A stretch of DNA of 64,000 nt from Sedimenticola sp. (lineage in GTDB: Bacteria; Pseudomonadota; Gammaproteobacteria; Chromatiales; Chromatiaceae): assembly GCA_027024025.1 (NCBI GenBank), contig JALVTT010000151.1, positions 1 through 64,000 on the forward strand, in the 5' to 3' direction. A program made the translations under genes and the position numbers. Position 1 is the first letter of the stretch; each line of letters begins with the position of its first letter. Under the pieces are notes generated by a model, which did no database searches, was not told where the DNA came from, and saw only the letters and a list, made by a program, of their open reading frames with translations. Below are positions 19,832-29,824 of the stretch, piece by piece.

Positions 19832-21204
19832 TGCACCGCAGCGAACCCGTCAATGACAGCAGAACCTTCACCGAGCTGGCCGACCAGGCCCTGTCCTCGG
19901 GCAGTCTGAGCGAAGAGGCCTGGGTCGAGGTCATCCGCCGCATGGACACCATCTATGCCGACCTAGTGCATTACCAGGTCGAACTCGAGCACAAGAACGA
20001 GGAGCTCGAGGAGGCCCAGCGCTTCATCGACTCGGTACTCTCGGCCATGTCCGACGTGCTGGTGGTGGCCGACATCAACGGCCGCATCCAGCGCATCAAC
20101 CAGGCCATGCTGGACATGACCGGAAAGCGCGCAGAGGAACTGCTCGAGCGGGACATCACCATCCTGTTCACCGGCGACTCGGTGCATATGGTGCGCGAGT
20201 TTCCGCAGAGGGTGCGCGACCATGCCATCACCGACTGCGAGGCCAAGATGCTCGGCGCCGACGGCGAGGCGGTACCCATCGCCATCAACTGCAGCCCACG
20301 ATACGACAGCAACGGCGTACTCTCCGGCATGGTCATCACCGGTCGCCAGCTCGGCGAGCTGCGCCGCGCCTACCGCGAGTTGCAGGACGCCCACCAGCGC
20401 CTCAAGGATGCCCAGCGCCAACTGGTGCAATCCGAGAAGATGGCTTCACTCGGCCGCCTGGTGGCCGGGGTCGCGCACGAGCTGAACAACCCCATCAGTT
20501 TCGTCTTCGGCAACATGCACGCACTCAAGCGCTACGAAGACCGCCTGCGGCGCTATCTCGATACCGTGCACCAGGGCCGGCCCGCCGCCGAGGTCGAAGC
20601 ACTGCGCCGCCAGCTCAAGATCGACCGCCTGCTCAAGGACATCGCCCCCCTAATCGACGGCTCGCTCGAGGGCGCCGAGCGGGTCAGCACCATCGTGCAG
20701 AACCTGCGCCGCTTCGCCACGCCCAACCACCAGGGACAGAACTGGTTCGACCTGAGCCGGCTGGTCGAGAACGCGGTCACCTGGGTAGCCAAGACCACGC
20801 GCACCACGCCCGAACTGAACTTCGACATGCCCGACGAACTGCCGGTGCACGGCAGCGAGGGCCATGTGCACCAGATCCTGATCAACCTGGTGCAGAATGC
20901 CATCGACGCCATGGAGGACCTGCCCCAGCCGCGGCTCGACATCCGCGTGGTCCGGCAGCCGAACCGCGTCGAGGTACACATCCGCGACTACGGTCCCGGC
21001 ATTCCCGAGGAACACCTGCTGCACATCTTCGATCCCTTCTTCACCACCAAGGAGATCGGCAAGGGCACCGGGCTGGGGCTGTACATCAGCTACGGCCTGG
21101 CCACCGAGCAGTGCGGCGGTGACCTGAGCGCAACCAACCATCCCGAGGGCGGCGCCGAGTTCGTGCTCTCGCTGCCGCTGGAACACGGAGGCACGAGCAC
21201 ATGA
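19831..21204 (+). CDS. hupT: Hydrogenase-regulating PAS sensor histidine kinase (HupT/HoxJ)
   Basis: 457 residues with no membrane segments. An N-terminal coiled coil (about 30-65) leads to a PAS domain (about 65-180), then a second helix and the H-box GVAHELNNPISF (phospho-His near residue 213). The ATPase domain has NLVQNAIDAMED, GPGIPEEHL and GTGLGLYIS. In Rhodobacter and Ralstonia this soluble kinase binds the HupUV/HoxBC H2 sensor and controls the partner regulator. Sits directly between hoxA and hupUV. Confidence 0.93.
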
Positions 21205-22208
21205 GCGAGCACCTCACCCTGCTCTGGCTCCAGTCCGGCGGTTGCGGCGGTTGCAGCATGTCGCTGCTCGACGCCGAGCACCCCGATCTCTACTGTGCAC
21301 TCGAACTGTCGGGCATCGACCTGCTCTGGCACCCCTCCTTGAGCGAGGCCAGTGCCGAGGAGTTTCTCGACCTGCTCGGACGCATCTCGCGCGGCGAACA
21401 ACGCCTCGACATCCTTTGCCTCGAGGGCTCGGTAATGCAGGGCCCGGACGGCACCGGCCGCTTCCACCTGCTCGCCGGCAGCGGCCGCCCCATGCGCGAC
21501 TGGCTTCGTGAGCTGGCCGGGCTGGCGCGTCACGTGATCGCCATCGGCAGTTGCGCGGCCTTCGGCGGCATCACCGCTGCCGGCGACAACCCCGGCGAGG
21601 CCTGTGGCCTGCAATACACGGGCGAACAACCCGGCGGCCTGCTTGGCGAGGACTGGCAGGCTGCCGGCGGCCTGCCGGTGATCAACATCGCCGGCTGCCC
21701 CACCCATCCCGGCTGGGTACTCGACTGCCTGGCGCAGTTGGCGCTGGGTGAACTGGATGAGGACGCACTCGACGAATACCACCGCCCGCGCAACTACACC
21801 GATCACCTAGTCCATCACGGCTGCCCGCGCAATGAGTACTACGAATTCAAGGCCAGCGCCGAGAGCCCCGGCGAACAGGGCTGCATGATGGAGCACATGG
21901 GCTGTCTGGGCACCCAGGCGCGCGCCGATTGCAATATCCGCCCCTGGAACGGCAGCGGCTCCTGCCTCAAGGGCGGCTACGCCTGCATCAACTGTACCGC
22001 ACCGGCCTTCGAGACGCCCAATCATCCCTTCCAGGAGACACCCAAGCTGGGGGGGATTCCGATCGGCCTGCCCAGCGACATGCCCAAGGCCTGGTTCGTG
22101 GCCCTGGCCTCGCTGGCCAAGGCCGCCACCCCCGAACGTCTGCGCCGCAATGCGGTGGCCGAACACATCGAGGTGCCGCCCACTGGCGGCCGGCGGAGGC
22201 GGCCATGA
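21201..22208 (+). CDS. hupU: H2-sensing regulatory hydrogenase small subunit
   Basis: 335 residues, starting at the cluster domain (QSGGCGGCSMSLL) with no Tat signal, so it stays in the cytoplasm. The proximal cluster has the standard four cysteines (CGGC, GSCAAFGG, AGCPTHP), not the six seen in HupS. There is no C-terminal anchor. These are the known differences between sensor and energy-converting small subunits. Four-base overlap with hupT, and its stop overlaps hupV. Confidence 0.94.
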   Translation: MSEHLTLLWLQSGGCGGCSMSLLDAEHPDLYCALELSGIDLLWHPSLSEASAEEFLDLLGRISRGEQRLDILCLEGSVMQGPDGTGRFHLLAGSGRPMRDWLRELAGLARHVIAIGSCAAFGGITAAGDNPGEACGLQYTGEQPGGLLGEDWQAAGGLPVINIAGCPTHPGWVLDCLAQLALGELDEDALDEYHRPRNYTDHLVHHGCPRNEYYEFKASAESPGEQGCMMEHMGCLGTQARADCNIRPWNGSGSCLKGGYACINCTAPAFETPNHPFQETPKLGGIPIGLPSDMPKAWFVALASLAKAATPERLRRNAVAEHIEVPPTGGRRRRP

Positions 22209-23650
22209 GCCGGCGGCTGTACGGTCCCTTCAACCGTGTCGAGGGCGATCTCGAGGTGCAGGTCGAGATCGAAGACGGTCGCATCAAGGCCGCCTGGGTC
22301 AACTCGCCCCTGTTCCGCGGCTTCGAACAGATCCTGCACGGCCGTGATCCACGCGATGCCCTGGTCTACACCCCACGCATCTGCGGTATCTGCTCGGTCT
22401 CGCAGTCGGTGGCCGCAGCCTCCGCGCTGCGCGAGGCCATGGGGCTCGAGATGCCCGACAACGGCCGCCTGGCGACCAATCTGGTGCTCACCTGCGAGAA
22501 CCTGGCCGATCACCTGACCCATTTCTACCTGTTCTTCATGCCCGATTTCGCGCGCGAGGCCTACGCCGATCACCCCTGGCACGCGGCCATTGCGGAACGC
22601 TTCCGCGCGCAGACCGGCCGCTGCGCGCGTGAGGTACTGCCTGCGCGTGCAGCCTTCCTGCACCTGACCGGCATCCTCGCCGGCAAGTGGCCGCACAGCC
22701 TGAGCCTCCAGCCCGGCGGCTCGACCCGCCCGGTCGAGCCCCAGGAGCGCATCCGCCTGCGCCACATCGTCGGCCAGTTCCGGCAGTTTCTCGAGACCAC
22801 CCTGTTCGGCGACGCACTCGAATCGGTCGCGGCACTGGACTCCCCCGACGCCCTGGACGACTGGGCCGAACGTCACGCCGACAGCGACTTCGGGCGCTTC
22901 CTCCAGGTCGCCGGAGTGCTGGATCTCGCTGCCATCGGCCGCGGCCCCGACCGCTTCCTTAGCTTCGGCGCCTACGCGCTGGCCGATGGCCACCTGTTCG
23001 CACGCGGCACCTGGGCAGATGGCGAACGCGGCGCGCTCGATCCCTCGGCCATCCGCGAGGACGTGAGCTGCAGCTGGATAAGGTCGCAGAACGGTCCGCG
23101 CCATCCACGCGAGGGCACCACCCTGCCGGCCGCCGACAAGCCCGGGGCCTACAGCTGGTGCAAGGCACCGCGTCTGGATGGCCAGGTGATGGAGGCCGGC
23201 GCGCTCGCCCGCCAACTGATCGACGACCATCCGCTGATCCGCGCCCTGGTCGCCCGGAGCGGTGGCAACGTGCGCAACCGCGTGATCGCGCGCCTGCTGG
23301 AGCTGGCGCGCCTAGTGCCTGTGATGGAAGACTGGGTGCTGGCGCTGCGCCCGCGCGAACCCTTCTGCCTCGACGCCCCGATGCCCGACGAGGCCGAGGG
23401 TGCCGGGCTGGTGGAGGCCGCGCGCGGCAGCCTGGGCCACTGGCTGCGGATACGCAACGGGCGCATCCTCAACTACCAGATCATCGCACCAACCACCTGG
23501 AACTTCTCCCCACGCGACGCCGAAGGTACCCCCGGCGCGCTGGAGCAGGCGCTCGTCGGGCTGGCCGTCGGACCAGACGGGCGCGACGCGGTGGCCATCC
23601 AGCACGTGGTGCGCTCCTTCGACCCCTGCATGGTCTGCACGGTGCACTGA
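22205..23650 (+). CDS. hupV: H2-sensing regulatory hydrogenase large subunit
   Basis: 481 residues. The active-site pairs are RICGIC near residue 58 and DPCMVC at the end. The protein stops at DPCMVCTVH, right after the His where HupL is cleaved, so it has no tail and needs no protease step, as known for HupV/HoxC. With HupU it forms the cytoplasmic H2 sensor that acts on HupT. Confidence 0.94.
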   Translation: MSRRLYGPFNRVEGDLEVQVEIEDGRIKAAWVNSPLFRGFEQILHGRDPRDALVYTPRICGICSVSQSVAAASALREAMGLEMPDNGRLATNLVLTCENLADHLTHFYLFFMPDFAREAYADHPWHAAIAERFRAQTGRCAREVLPARAAFLHLTGILAGKWPHSLSLQPGGSTRPVEPQERIRLRHIVGQFRQFLETTLFGDALESVAALDSPDALDDWAERHADSDFGRFLQVAGVLDLAAIGRGPDRFLSFGAYALADGHLFARGTWADGERGALDPSAIREDVSCSWIRSQNGPRHPREGTTLPAADKPGAYSWCKAPRLDGQVMEAGALARQLIDDHPLIRALVARSGGNVRNRVIARLLELARLVPVMEDWVLALRPREPFCLDAPMPDEAEGAGLVEAARGSLGHWLRIRNGRILNYQIIAPTTWNFSPRDAEGTPGALEQALVGLAVGPDGRDAVAIQHVVRSFDPCMVCTVH

Positions 23651-23651
23651 G

Positions 23652-25982
23652 ATGAACGCCCTGAGCCGCCTCGCCACCGACCAACCGACCACCTGGCGCA
23701 TCCGTGTGCGTGGCATCGTGCAGGGCGTGGGCTTCCGCCCGGCGGTGTGGCGGCTGGCGCGCACCCTGGGCCTGTCCGGCGAGGTCCTCAACGACGGCGA
23801 CGGCGTGGCGATCCGCCTGCATGGCCTGGCCGGCGAGATCGACGACTTCATCACCCGGCTTCGCCGCGATCCACCCCCACTGGCACGCATCGACACCGTC
23901 GAGATCGAAGGCACCGAGCCGGGCGAACCGCCGTCGGGCTTCCACATCCTGCCCAGCGAGGGTGGCGTCATCCGCACCCTGGTCTCGCCCGACGTGGCCA
24001 CCTGCCCCGACTGTCTGGCCGAGGTACTCTCCGATACCGACCGCCGCGCCGGCCACCCCTTCGCCAACTGCACCCACTGCGGGCCCCGCCTGTCCATCCT
24101 GCGCGAGCTGCCCTACGACCGCGCACACACCAGCATGGCCGGGTTCCCGATGTGTCCGCAGTGCGCCGCCGAATATGCCGACCCGGCCGACCGACGCTTC
24201 CACGCCCAGCCCATCGCCTGCCCCGATTGCGGCCCGCGCCTGTGGCTGAGCGACCGTACCGGGCAGGCACAATCCTGCGACGACCCCATCGCCGAGGCGG
24301 CACGTCGGCTGCGCGAAGGACAGATCCTGGCGATCAAGGGCGTCGGCGGCTTTCACCTGGTCGCCGACGCCACCCGCGGCGACACCCTAGAGACACTGCG
24401 CCAGCGCAAGCGGCGGCCGCGCAAGCCGCTGGCGCTGATGGCGCGCGACCTCGAGGTGATCACACGCTATCGCACCCTCTCCACCGCCGAGCAGCGCGCC
24501 CTGGAAGACCGCGCCGCCCCCATCGTGCTGCTCGAGCACCCCGGCCCCGAGCCACTGCCCGAGGCCGTCGCTCCCGGTAGCGGCGCACTGGGCTTCATGC
24601 TGCCCCATTCGCCACTGCATCACCTGCTGGCGCGGTATTTCGACACCCCACTGGTCTTCACCTCGGGTAACGCCTCGGGCCGCCCCCAGTGCACCGACAA
24701 CGAGGAAGCACTCACCAGACTGGGCGAGATCGCCGACGCCTTCCTGCTGCATGACCGCGCCATCGTCAACCGCGTGGACGACTCGGTGCTGCGGCTGATC
24801 GATGGAGCCCCCGCTCCCCTGCGTCGTGCGCGTGGCTTCGCGCCTGCGCCCCAGCCCCTGCCGCCGGGGCTGGAGGACGCTCCGCCGCTGCTCGCCCTCG
24901 GCGGGGAGCTGAAGAACACCTTCTGCCTGCTGCGCGAGGGGCAGGCCATCCTTTCGCAGCACATCGGAGACCTGGAGCAGGCCGACACCTGGCGCGACTG
25001 GCAGGAACAGATCGAACGCTTTACCACGCTGTTCGCACACTGTCCCGAAGCCATCGCCATCGACGGCCATCCCGGCTACCGCAGTAGTGCCTGGGGCCGC
25101 GACCGGGCCACGCGCGAAGGCCTGCCGCTGATCACCGTGCAACACCATCACGCCCACCTGGCCGCCTGCCTGGCCGAGCACGGCGTGCCGGCGGATGCCG
25201 GTCCCTCGCTGGGTATCGTGCTCGACGGCATCGGCCACGGCGAGGACGGCAGCGGCTGGGGCGGTGAACTGCTGGTTGGCGACTACCAGAGCTTCCGCCA
25301 GATCGCGCGGCTGCGCCCGGCGGCCCTGCCCGGCGGCGCGCAGGCCATGCGCGAACCCTGGCGCAACCTGGCCGCGCGCCTGCTGTCCGAAGCGCCAGGG
25401 ATGCTCGAACGCACCGAGGTGCTGGCCGACCGCCCGCTCGAGATCCTGCGGCGCATGATCGAACGCGGCGTCAACAGTCCACCGGTCAGCTCTGCCGGAC
25501 GCCTGTTCGACGCCGTGGCCGCACTGATCGGGCTGGCCCCGACGCACCAGTCCTTCGAGGGCGAGGCGGCCATGGCACTGGAACAGGCCGCGCACGCCGC
25601 CGCAGACGGCCACCCCTGCCGCCTGGAAGTGCGCGAATGCGACGGTCTGGTCGAGCTAGACCCCGCGCCGCTGTGGCCGGCACTGATCGAGGGTATCGAG
25701 CAGGGCGTGCCGGCCGGCCGACTGGCGCGCGGCTTTCACGACGCGCTGGCCGAAGCCTTCGCCCGGGTCGCCATCGCCGCGGCGCAGGAACGGCGGATCG
25801 CGCGCGTGGCACTCAGCGGCGGCGTGCTGCAGAACCGGCTGCTGGCCGAGCAGCTCTGCGAGCGCCTGCGTGCGGCAGATCTGCAAGTACTCATTCACCG
25901 GCAGGTACCTGCCAACGATGGGGGACTGGCGCTCGGTCAGGCCTGTATCGCGGCGGCGCGCCTGCGCGAGCAACGGAGGTAG
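23652..25982 (+). CDS. hypF: Carbamoyltransferase HypF
   Basis: 776 residues. Domains in order: acylphosphatase (about 15-100, VRGIVQGVGFRPAVWR), two zinc fingers (CPDC ... CTHC and CPQC ... CPDC), YrdC-like (about 215-400, AIKGVGGFHL), and a C-terminal Kae1-like domain (HHHAHLAACLAEH, SLGIVLDGIGHGEDG). HypF makes the carbamoyl group that HypE turns into the cyanide ligands of the active site. The ATG at 23652 lies one base after the hupV stop. Confidence 0.97.
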   Translation: MNALSRLATDQPTTWRIRVRGIVQGVGFRPAVWRLARTLGLSGEVLNDGDGVAIRLHGLAGEIDDFITRLRRDPPPLARIDTVEIEGTEPGEPPSGFHILPSEGGVIRTLVSPDVATCPDCLAEVLSDTDRRAGHPFANCTHCGPRLSILRELPYDRAHTSMAGFPMCPQCAAEYADPADRRFHAQPIACPDCGPRLWLSDRTGQAQSCDDPIAEAARRLREGQILAIKGVGGFHLVADATRGDTLETLRQRKRRPRKPLALMARDLEVITRYRTLSTAEQRALEDRAAPIVLLEHPGPEPLPEAVAPGSGALGFMLPHSPLHHLLARYFDTPLVFTSGNASGRPQCTDNEEALTRLGEIADAFLLHDRAIVNRVDDSVLRLIDGAPAPLRRARGFAPAPQPLPPGLEDAPPLLALGGELKNTFCLLREGQAILSQHIGDLEQADTWRDWQEQIERFTTLFAHCPEAIAIDGHPGYRSSAWGRDRATREGLPLITVQHHHAHLAACLAEHGVPADAGPSLGIVLDGIGHGEDGSGWGGELLVGDYQSFRQIARLRPAALPGGAQAMREPWRNLAARLLSEAPGMLERTEVLADRPLEILRRMIERGVNSPPVSSAGRLFDAVAALIGLAPTHQSFEGEAAMALEQAAHAAADGHPCRLEVRECDGLVELDPAPLWPALIEGIEQGVPAGRLARGFHDALAEAFARVAIAAAQERRIARVALSGGVLQNRLLAEQLCERLRAADLQVLIHRQVPANDGGLALGQACIAAARLREQRR

Positions 25983-25987
25983 GAATC

Positions 25988-26272
25988 ATGTGTCTGGGCA
26001 TTCCGGGACAGATCGTGGAGATCGTCGATCACGAAAACCTGCTGGCGCGGGTGGACGTGGCCGGCGTGCGCCGCGAGATCAACATCGCCTGCATCGTCGA
26101 CGATGCGCACCCGCCCGAGGCCTGCGTCGGCGACTGGGTGCTGATGCATGTCGGCTTCGCCATGAGCCGCATCGACGAGGCCGAGGCACGCAAGACACTC
26201 GCGCTGCTCGACCAGCTCGGCGAGGTGGAGGCCGAACTCGCGACCATGCGTGCCAGCGAGGCACCGACATGA
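25988..26272 (+). CDS. hypC: Hydrogenase assembly chaperone HypC
   Basis: 94 residues beginning MCLGIPGQIVEI, with the catalytic N-terminal Cys2 of the family and the core GDWVLMHVGFAMSRID. HypC with HypD carries the Fe(CN)2CO unit to HupL. It is the second HypC-family gene in the locus, shorter than HupF. Five bases separate it from hypF, and it overlaps the SIS gene by four bases. Confidence 0.97.
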   Translation: MCLGIPGQIVEIVDHENLLARVDVAGVRREINIACIVDDAHPPEACVGDWVLMHVGFAMSRIDEAEARKTLALLDQLGEVEAELATMRASEAPT

Positions 26273-26949
26273 ACGATACCCTCGACGCCCTCTACCCCTT
26301 TCTCGCCGGCGGAGCCAAGGACCCGCAGGCCGAGCAGGAGGCGCTGTGCGAGTCGGTGCGCCGCAAGGCCACGCACAGCGTGGAGGTCAAGCAGGAATTC
26401 TTCGCGCACAACACCGAGGCGTTGATCGCCTGTGCCCGCGACCTGGCCGCAAGCTACCGCGCAGGCGGGCGCCTGTTCACCATGGGCAACGGTGGCTCGA
26501 GCTGCGATGCGGCCCATCTGGCGGTGGAATTCCAGCACCCGGTGACCACCGGGCGGCCCGCGCTGCCGGCGATGAACCTGGTCATGGACGCCGCCATGTG
26601 CTCGGCGGTGGCCAATGACGTGGGCGTGGAGCATGTCTTCGTGCGCCAACTCGAGGCCCATGCCCGGGCCGGCGACGCCCTCGCAGGCTTCTCCACCAGC
26701 GGCAATTCCGCCAACCTGATGCGCGCCTTCGCCCGTGCCCGCGAACTGGGCCTGTTGACCATTGGCTTCGCCGGAGGCGACGGCGGCGAGATGCACGCCT
26801 CGGGCCTGCTGGACCACTGCCTGGTGGTAGAGACCGACTCCATCCACCGTGTACAGGAAGTGCACGTGGCCTGTTACCACATCCTCTGGGATCTGACACA
26901 CACACTGCTCGCCGACAGCCGCGGGCATGCGGGAGGAAAGACATCATGA
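26269..26949 (+). CDS. GmhA-like SIS-domain isomerase inside the hyp operon
   Basis: 226 residues, single SIS domain of the phosphoheptose isomerase (GmhA) type. Family boxes are GNGGSSCDAAHLAVEF (about residues 69-84), GFSTSGNSANLMRA, and IHRVQEVHVACYHIL near the C-terminus. The acidic residue in AVEF and the histidine in QEVH match the positions of the catalytic Glu and His of GmhA, so it may be active. It overlaps hypC and hypD by four bases each, which ties it to hydrogenase maturation, although no such step is established for this family. It is distinct from the SIS protein KdsD at 38548, which also has CBS domains. Confidence 0.85.
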   Translation: MNDTLDALYPFLAGGAKDPQAEQEALCESVRRKATHSVEVKQEFFAHNTEALIACARDLAASYRAGGRLFTMGNGGSSCDAAHLAVEFQHPVTTGRPALPAMNLVMDAAMCSAVANDVGVEHVFVRQLEAHARAGDALAGFSTSGNSANLMRAFARARELGLLTIGFAGGDGGEMHASGLLDHCLVVETDSIHRVQEVHVACYHILWDLTHTLLADSRGHAGGKTS

Positions 26950-28085
26950 AATTCGTCGACGAGTTCCGCGACCCGAACAAGGCACGCGCCCTGATCCGCG
27001 AAATCGAGACCCTGCTGCCGCAAATTCCGCGCGCAGACGAGCGACCGCTGCAGATCATGGAATTCTGCGGGGGACACACCCACACCATCTTCCGCTACGG
27101 CCTGGAGCAGATGCTGCCCGGGGCCATCGAGCTGGTGCACGGCCCCGGTTGCCCGGTGTGCGTGCTGCCGATGGGGCGGGTGGACGACTGCGTGGCGCTG
27201 GCCGAGCGTCCCGAGGTGATCTTCACCACCTTCGGCGATGCCATGCGCGTGCCCGGCTCGAAGAAGAGCCTGTTGCAGGCCAAGGCCGAGGGCGCGGACG
27301 TGCGCATGGTCTATTCGCCGCTGGACGCACTGGCGCTGGCACGCGCCAACCCCGATCGCGAGGTGATCTTCTTCGCACTCGGTTTCGAGACCACCATGCC
27401 CAGCACCGCGCTCACCGTGCTGGCGGCCGAGCGCGAGGGCATCGACAACTTCTCACTGTTCTGCAACCACATCACCACGGTGCCGACCATCAAGGCCATC
27501 CTCGATTCGCCGGACATGCAGATCGACGCCTTCCTCGCACCGGGACACGTGAGCATGGTGGTCGGTGAGGCGCCCTTCCGCTTCGTTGCCGAAGACTACG
27601 GCAAGCCCATCGTCATCACCGGCTTCGAGCCACTCGACATCCTGCAATCGCTGTGGATGGTGATCCGCCAGCTCGCCGAGGGCCGCTGCGAGGTGGAGAA
27701 CCAGTACCGGCGCATCGTGCCGCCCGAGGGCAACAGCGCCGGACTGGAAGCGGTGGCCAAGGTCTTCGAGCTGCGCGAGTTCTTCGAGTGGCGCGGCCTT
27801 GGCTCGATCGACCATTCGGGCGTGCGCATGCGCGAGGAATACGCGCGCTTCGACGCCGAACGCAAGTTCCCCGTGCCCAGCCTGAAGATCGCCGACCCGC
27901 GCTCCTGCCAGTGCGGCGAGGTGCTCAAGGGCGTGATCCGTCCCTGGGAGTGCAAGGTCTACGGTCGTCAGTGCACCCCGCAGACGCCGATGGGCGCGCT
28001 CATGGTCTCCTCCGAGGGAGCCTGCGCCGCCTACTACCAGCACGGCCGCCTGGCCGTCGAGGCACAGCGAGGGCAGGCAGGATGA
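26946..28085 (+). CDS. hypD: Hydrogenase formation protein HypD
   Basis: 379 residues. The conserved boxes are EFCGGHTHTIF (Cys near residue 40), HGPGCPVCVLP, and the C-terminal [4Fe-4S] region with CQCGEVLKG, WECKVYGRQC and a late EGACAAYY. HypD with HypC binds iron and assembles the Fe(CN)2CO group using electrons from its cluster. Overlaps the SIS gene and hypE by four bases each. Confidence 0.97.
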   Translation: MKFVDEFRDPNKARALIREIETLLPQIPRADERPLQIMEFCGGHTHTIFRYGLEQMLPGAIELVHGPGCPVCVLPMGRVDDCVALAERPEVIFTTFGDAMRVPGSKKSLLQAKAEGADVRMVYSPLDALALARANPDREVIFFALGFETTMPSTALTVLAAEREGIDNFSLFCNHITTVPTIKAILDSPDMQIDAFLAPGHVSMVVGEAPFRFVAEDYGKPIVITGFEPLDILQSLWMVIRQLAEGRCEVENQYRRIVPPEGNSAGLEAVAKVFELREFFEWRGLGSIDHSGVRMREEYARFDAERKFPVPSLKIADPRSCQCGEVLKGVIRPWECKVYGRQCTPQTPMGALMVSSEGACAAYYQHGRLAVEAQRGQAG

Positions 28086-29104
28086 ACGGAACCATCACCC
28101 TGGCGCACGGCGCCGGCGGGCGGGCGATGCGTGAGCTGATCGACACGCTGTTCGTCGGCGGCTATGGCAACGACCTGCTGGCCGCACTCGAGGACCAGGC
28201 ACGATTGGAACTCGATGCCCTGGTCGCACACGGCGACCGCCTGGCCTTCACCACCGACAGCTACGTCGTCGATCCGCTGTTCTTCCCCGGCGGCGACATC
28301 GGCAAGCTGGCGATCACCGGCACGGTCAACGACCTGGCCGTCGGCGGCGCCCGCCCACTGTTCCTCTCCTGCGGGATGATCCTCGAGGAGGGTCTGCCGC
28401 TGGACACCCTGCGCCGGGTGGTCGCCTCCATGAAGGCTACCGCCGACGAGGCCGGGGTGCAGATCGTCACCGGCGACACCAAGATCGTGCACCGGGGCGC
28501 GGCCGACAAGCTGTTCATCAACACCGCCGGCATCGGGGTCATCCCCGCCGGGGTGGACATCCGCGCGGCGCGTGCCCGGCCGGGCGACCGCATCCTGATC
28601 AACGGCTGGGTCGGCGATCACGGTGCGGCCATCGTCGATGCCCGGGGCGAGCTGGCGCTGGACAACCCGGTGGAGACCGACTGCCAGCCGCTCAGTGGCC
28701 TGGTGGAGGCCATGCTCGCCGCCTGTCCCGACATTCACTGCCTGCGCGACGCCACCCGCGGGGGAATCGCCGGGGTACTCAACGAGTTCGCCACCGCCAG
28801 CGGCTGTGCGCTGCACATCGAGGAGACGGCCGTGCCGATCCGCGATACGGTGCGCGGGGTATGCGAGATCCTCGGCCTGGACCCGCTGTACCTGGCCAAC
28901 GAGGGCAAGCTGGTGGCCATCGTTGCACCCGAGGACGCCGAGCCCGTGCTCGAGGCCATGCGCGCCCACCCGGCCGGGCGCGACGCCGTGATCATCGGCG
29001 AGGTGACCGAGTCGCCCACCGGCAGCGTGATCCTGCACACCGGCTTCGGTGGCGAACGCATCGTCGATCTGCTGGTTGGCGAACAACTCCCAAGAATCTG
29101 CTGA
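28082..29104 (+). CDS. hypE: Carbamoyl dehydratase HypE
   Basis: 340 residues, PurM-like ATPase fold. HGAGGRAM at the start, TTDSYVVDPLFFPGGDIGKLA, and TGDTKIVHRGAAD match the family. The chain ends in PRIC, the C-terminal cysteine that is carbamoylated by HypF and then dehydrated to thiocyanate. It donates cyanide to HypCD. Start at 28082 overlaps hypD. Confidence 0.97.
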   Translation: MNGTITLAHGAGGRAMRELIDTLFVGGYGNDLLAALEDQARLELDALVAHGDRLAFTTDSYVVDPLFFPGGDIGKLAITGTVNDLAVGGARPLFLSCGMILEEGLPLDTLRRVVASMKATADEAGVQIVTGDTKIVHRGAADKLFINTAGIGVIPAGVDIRAARARPGDRILINGWVGDHGAAIVDARGELALDNPVETDCQPLSGLVEAMLAACPDIHCLRDATRGGIAGVLNEFATASGCALHIEETAVPIRDTVRGVCEILGLDPLYLANEGKLVAIVAPEDAEPVLEAMRAHPAGRDAVIIGEVTESPTGSVILHTGFGGERIVDLLVGEQLPRIC

Positions 29105-29113
29105 GGACTTCCC

Positions 29114-29818
29114 ATGACCATCATGAGCATCCTGTTGATGAGCCTGCTGATCGGCATACGCCACGCCCTGGAGAGCGATCACCTGGCCGCCGTGGCCTCG
29201 CTGGCCACCCGTTCGCCTTCGCTGCGCCAGACCGTGCGCCTGGGCGCCACCTGGGGCCTGGGGCATACCCTCACCCTGTTCCTCTTCGGCTCGGTGGTGC
29301 TGTGGATGGACACGGTGATGCCGGAGCGGCTGGCGCACTGGCTGGAGTTCGCCGTCGGCCTGATGCTGGTGGGACTTGGCATCGACGTGCTGCACCGCCT
29401 GTGGCGCGAGCGGGTACACTTCCACGTGCATCGCCACAACGACGGTACCGTGCACTTCCATGCTCATTCCCACCAGGGACAGCGCGCCCACGGCCCGGAG
29501 GCACACCGGCACGAACACCCGAAGGGCTTCCCGCTGCGCGCCCTGCTGGTCGGCCTGGTGCACGGCATGGCCGGCTCGGCGGCGCTGATCCTGCTCACCC
29601 TGCAGACCCTGCACGACCCCTGGCTGGGCATGCTCTACATGCTGGTGTTCGGTATCGGCTCCATCCTCGGCATGGCCGCCGTCTCGGCGGTCATCGCCTG
29701 GCCGCTGAAGGCCACCGGTCGGCGCCTGACCTGGGCACACAATGGGTTGCAGGCCACCATCGGCCTGTTCACCCTGGGCAGCGGGCTGTGGATCGCGCTG
29801 GAGAGTGCGCCGATATAG
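29114..29818 (+). CDS. Nickel/cobalt transporter-like membrane protein
   Basis: 234 residues with about six membrane segments. The N-terminal helix has RHALESDHLAAV, the HX4DH motif of NiCoT nickel/cobalt permeases. A loop at about residues 100-138 is very rich in histidine and probably binds metal. It is shorter than classical NixA/HoxN and may belong to a related subfamily. Its position nine bases after hypE suggests it supplies nickel to the hydrogenase; no hupE-type gene was seen in the locus. Last gene of the plus-strand run. Confidence 0.75.
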   Translation: MTIMSILLMSLLIGIRHALESDHLAAVASLATRSPSLRQTVRLGATWGLGHTLTLFLFGSVVLWMDTVMPERLAHWLEFAVGLMLVGLGIDVLHRLWRERVHFHVHRHNDGTVHFHAHSHQGQRAHGPEAHRHEHPKGFPLRALLVGLVHGMAGSAALILLTLQTLHDPWLGMLYMLVFGIGSILGMAAVSAVIAWPLKATGRRLTWAHNGLQATIGLFTLGSGLWIALESAPI

Positions 29819-29824
29819 CTCCTC

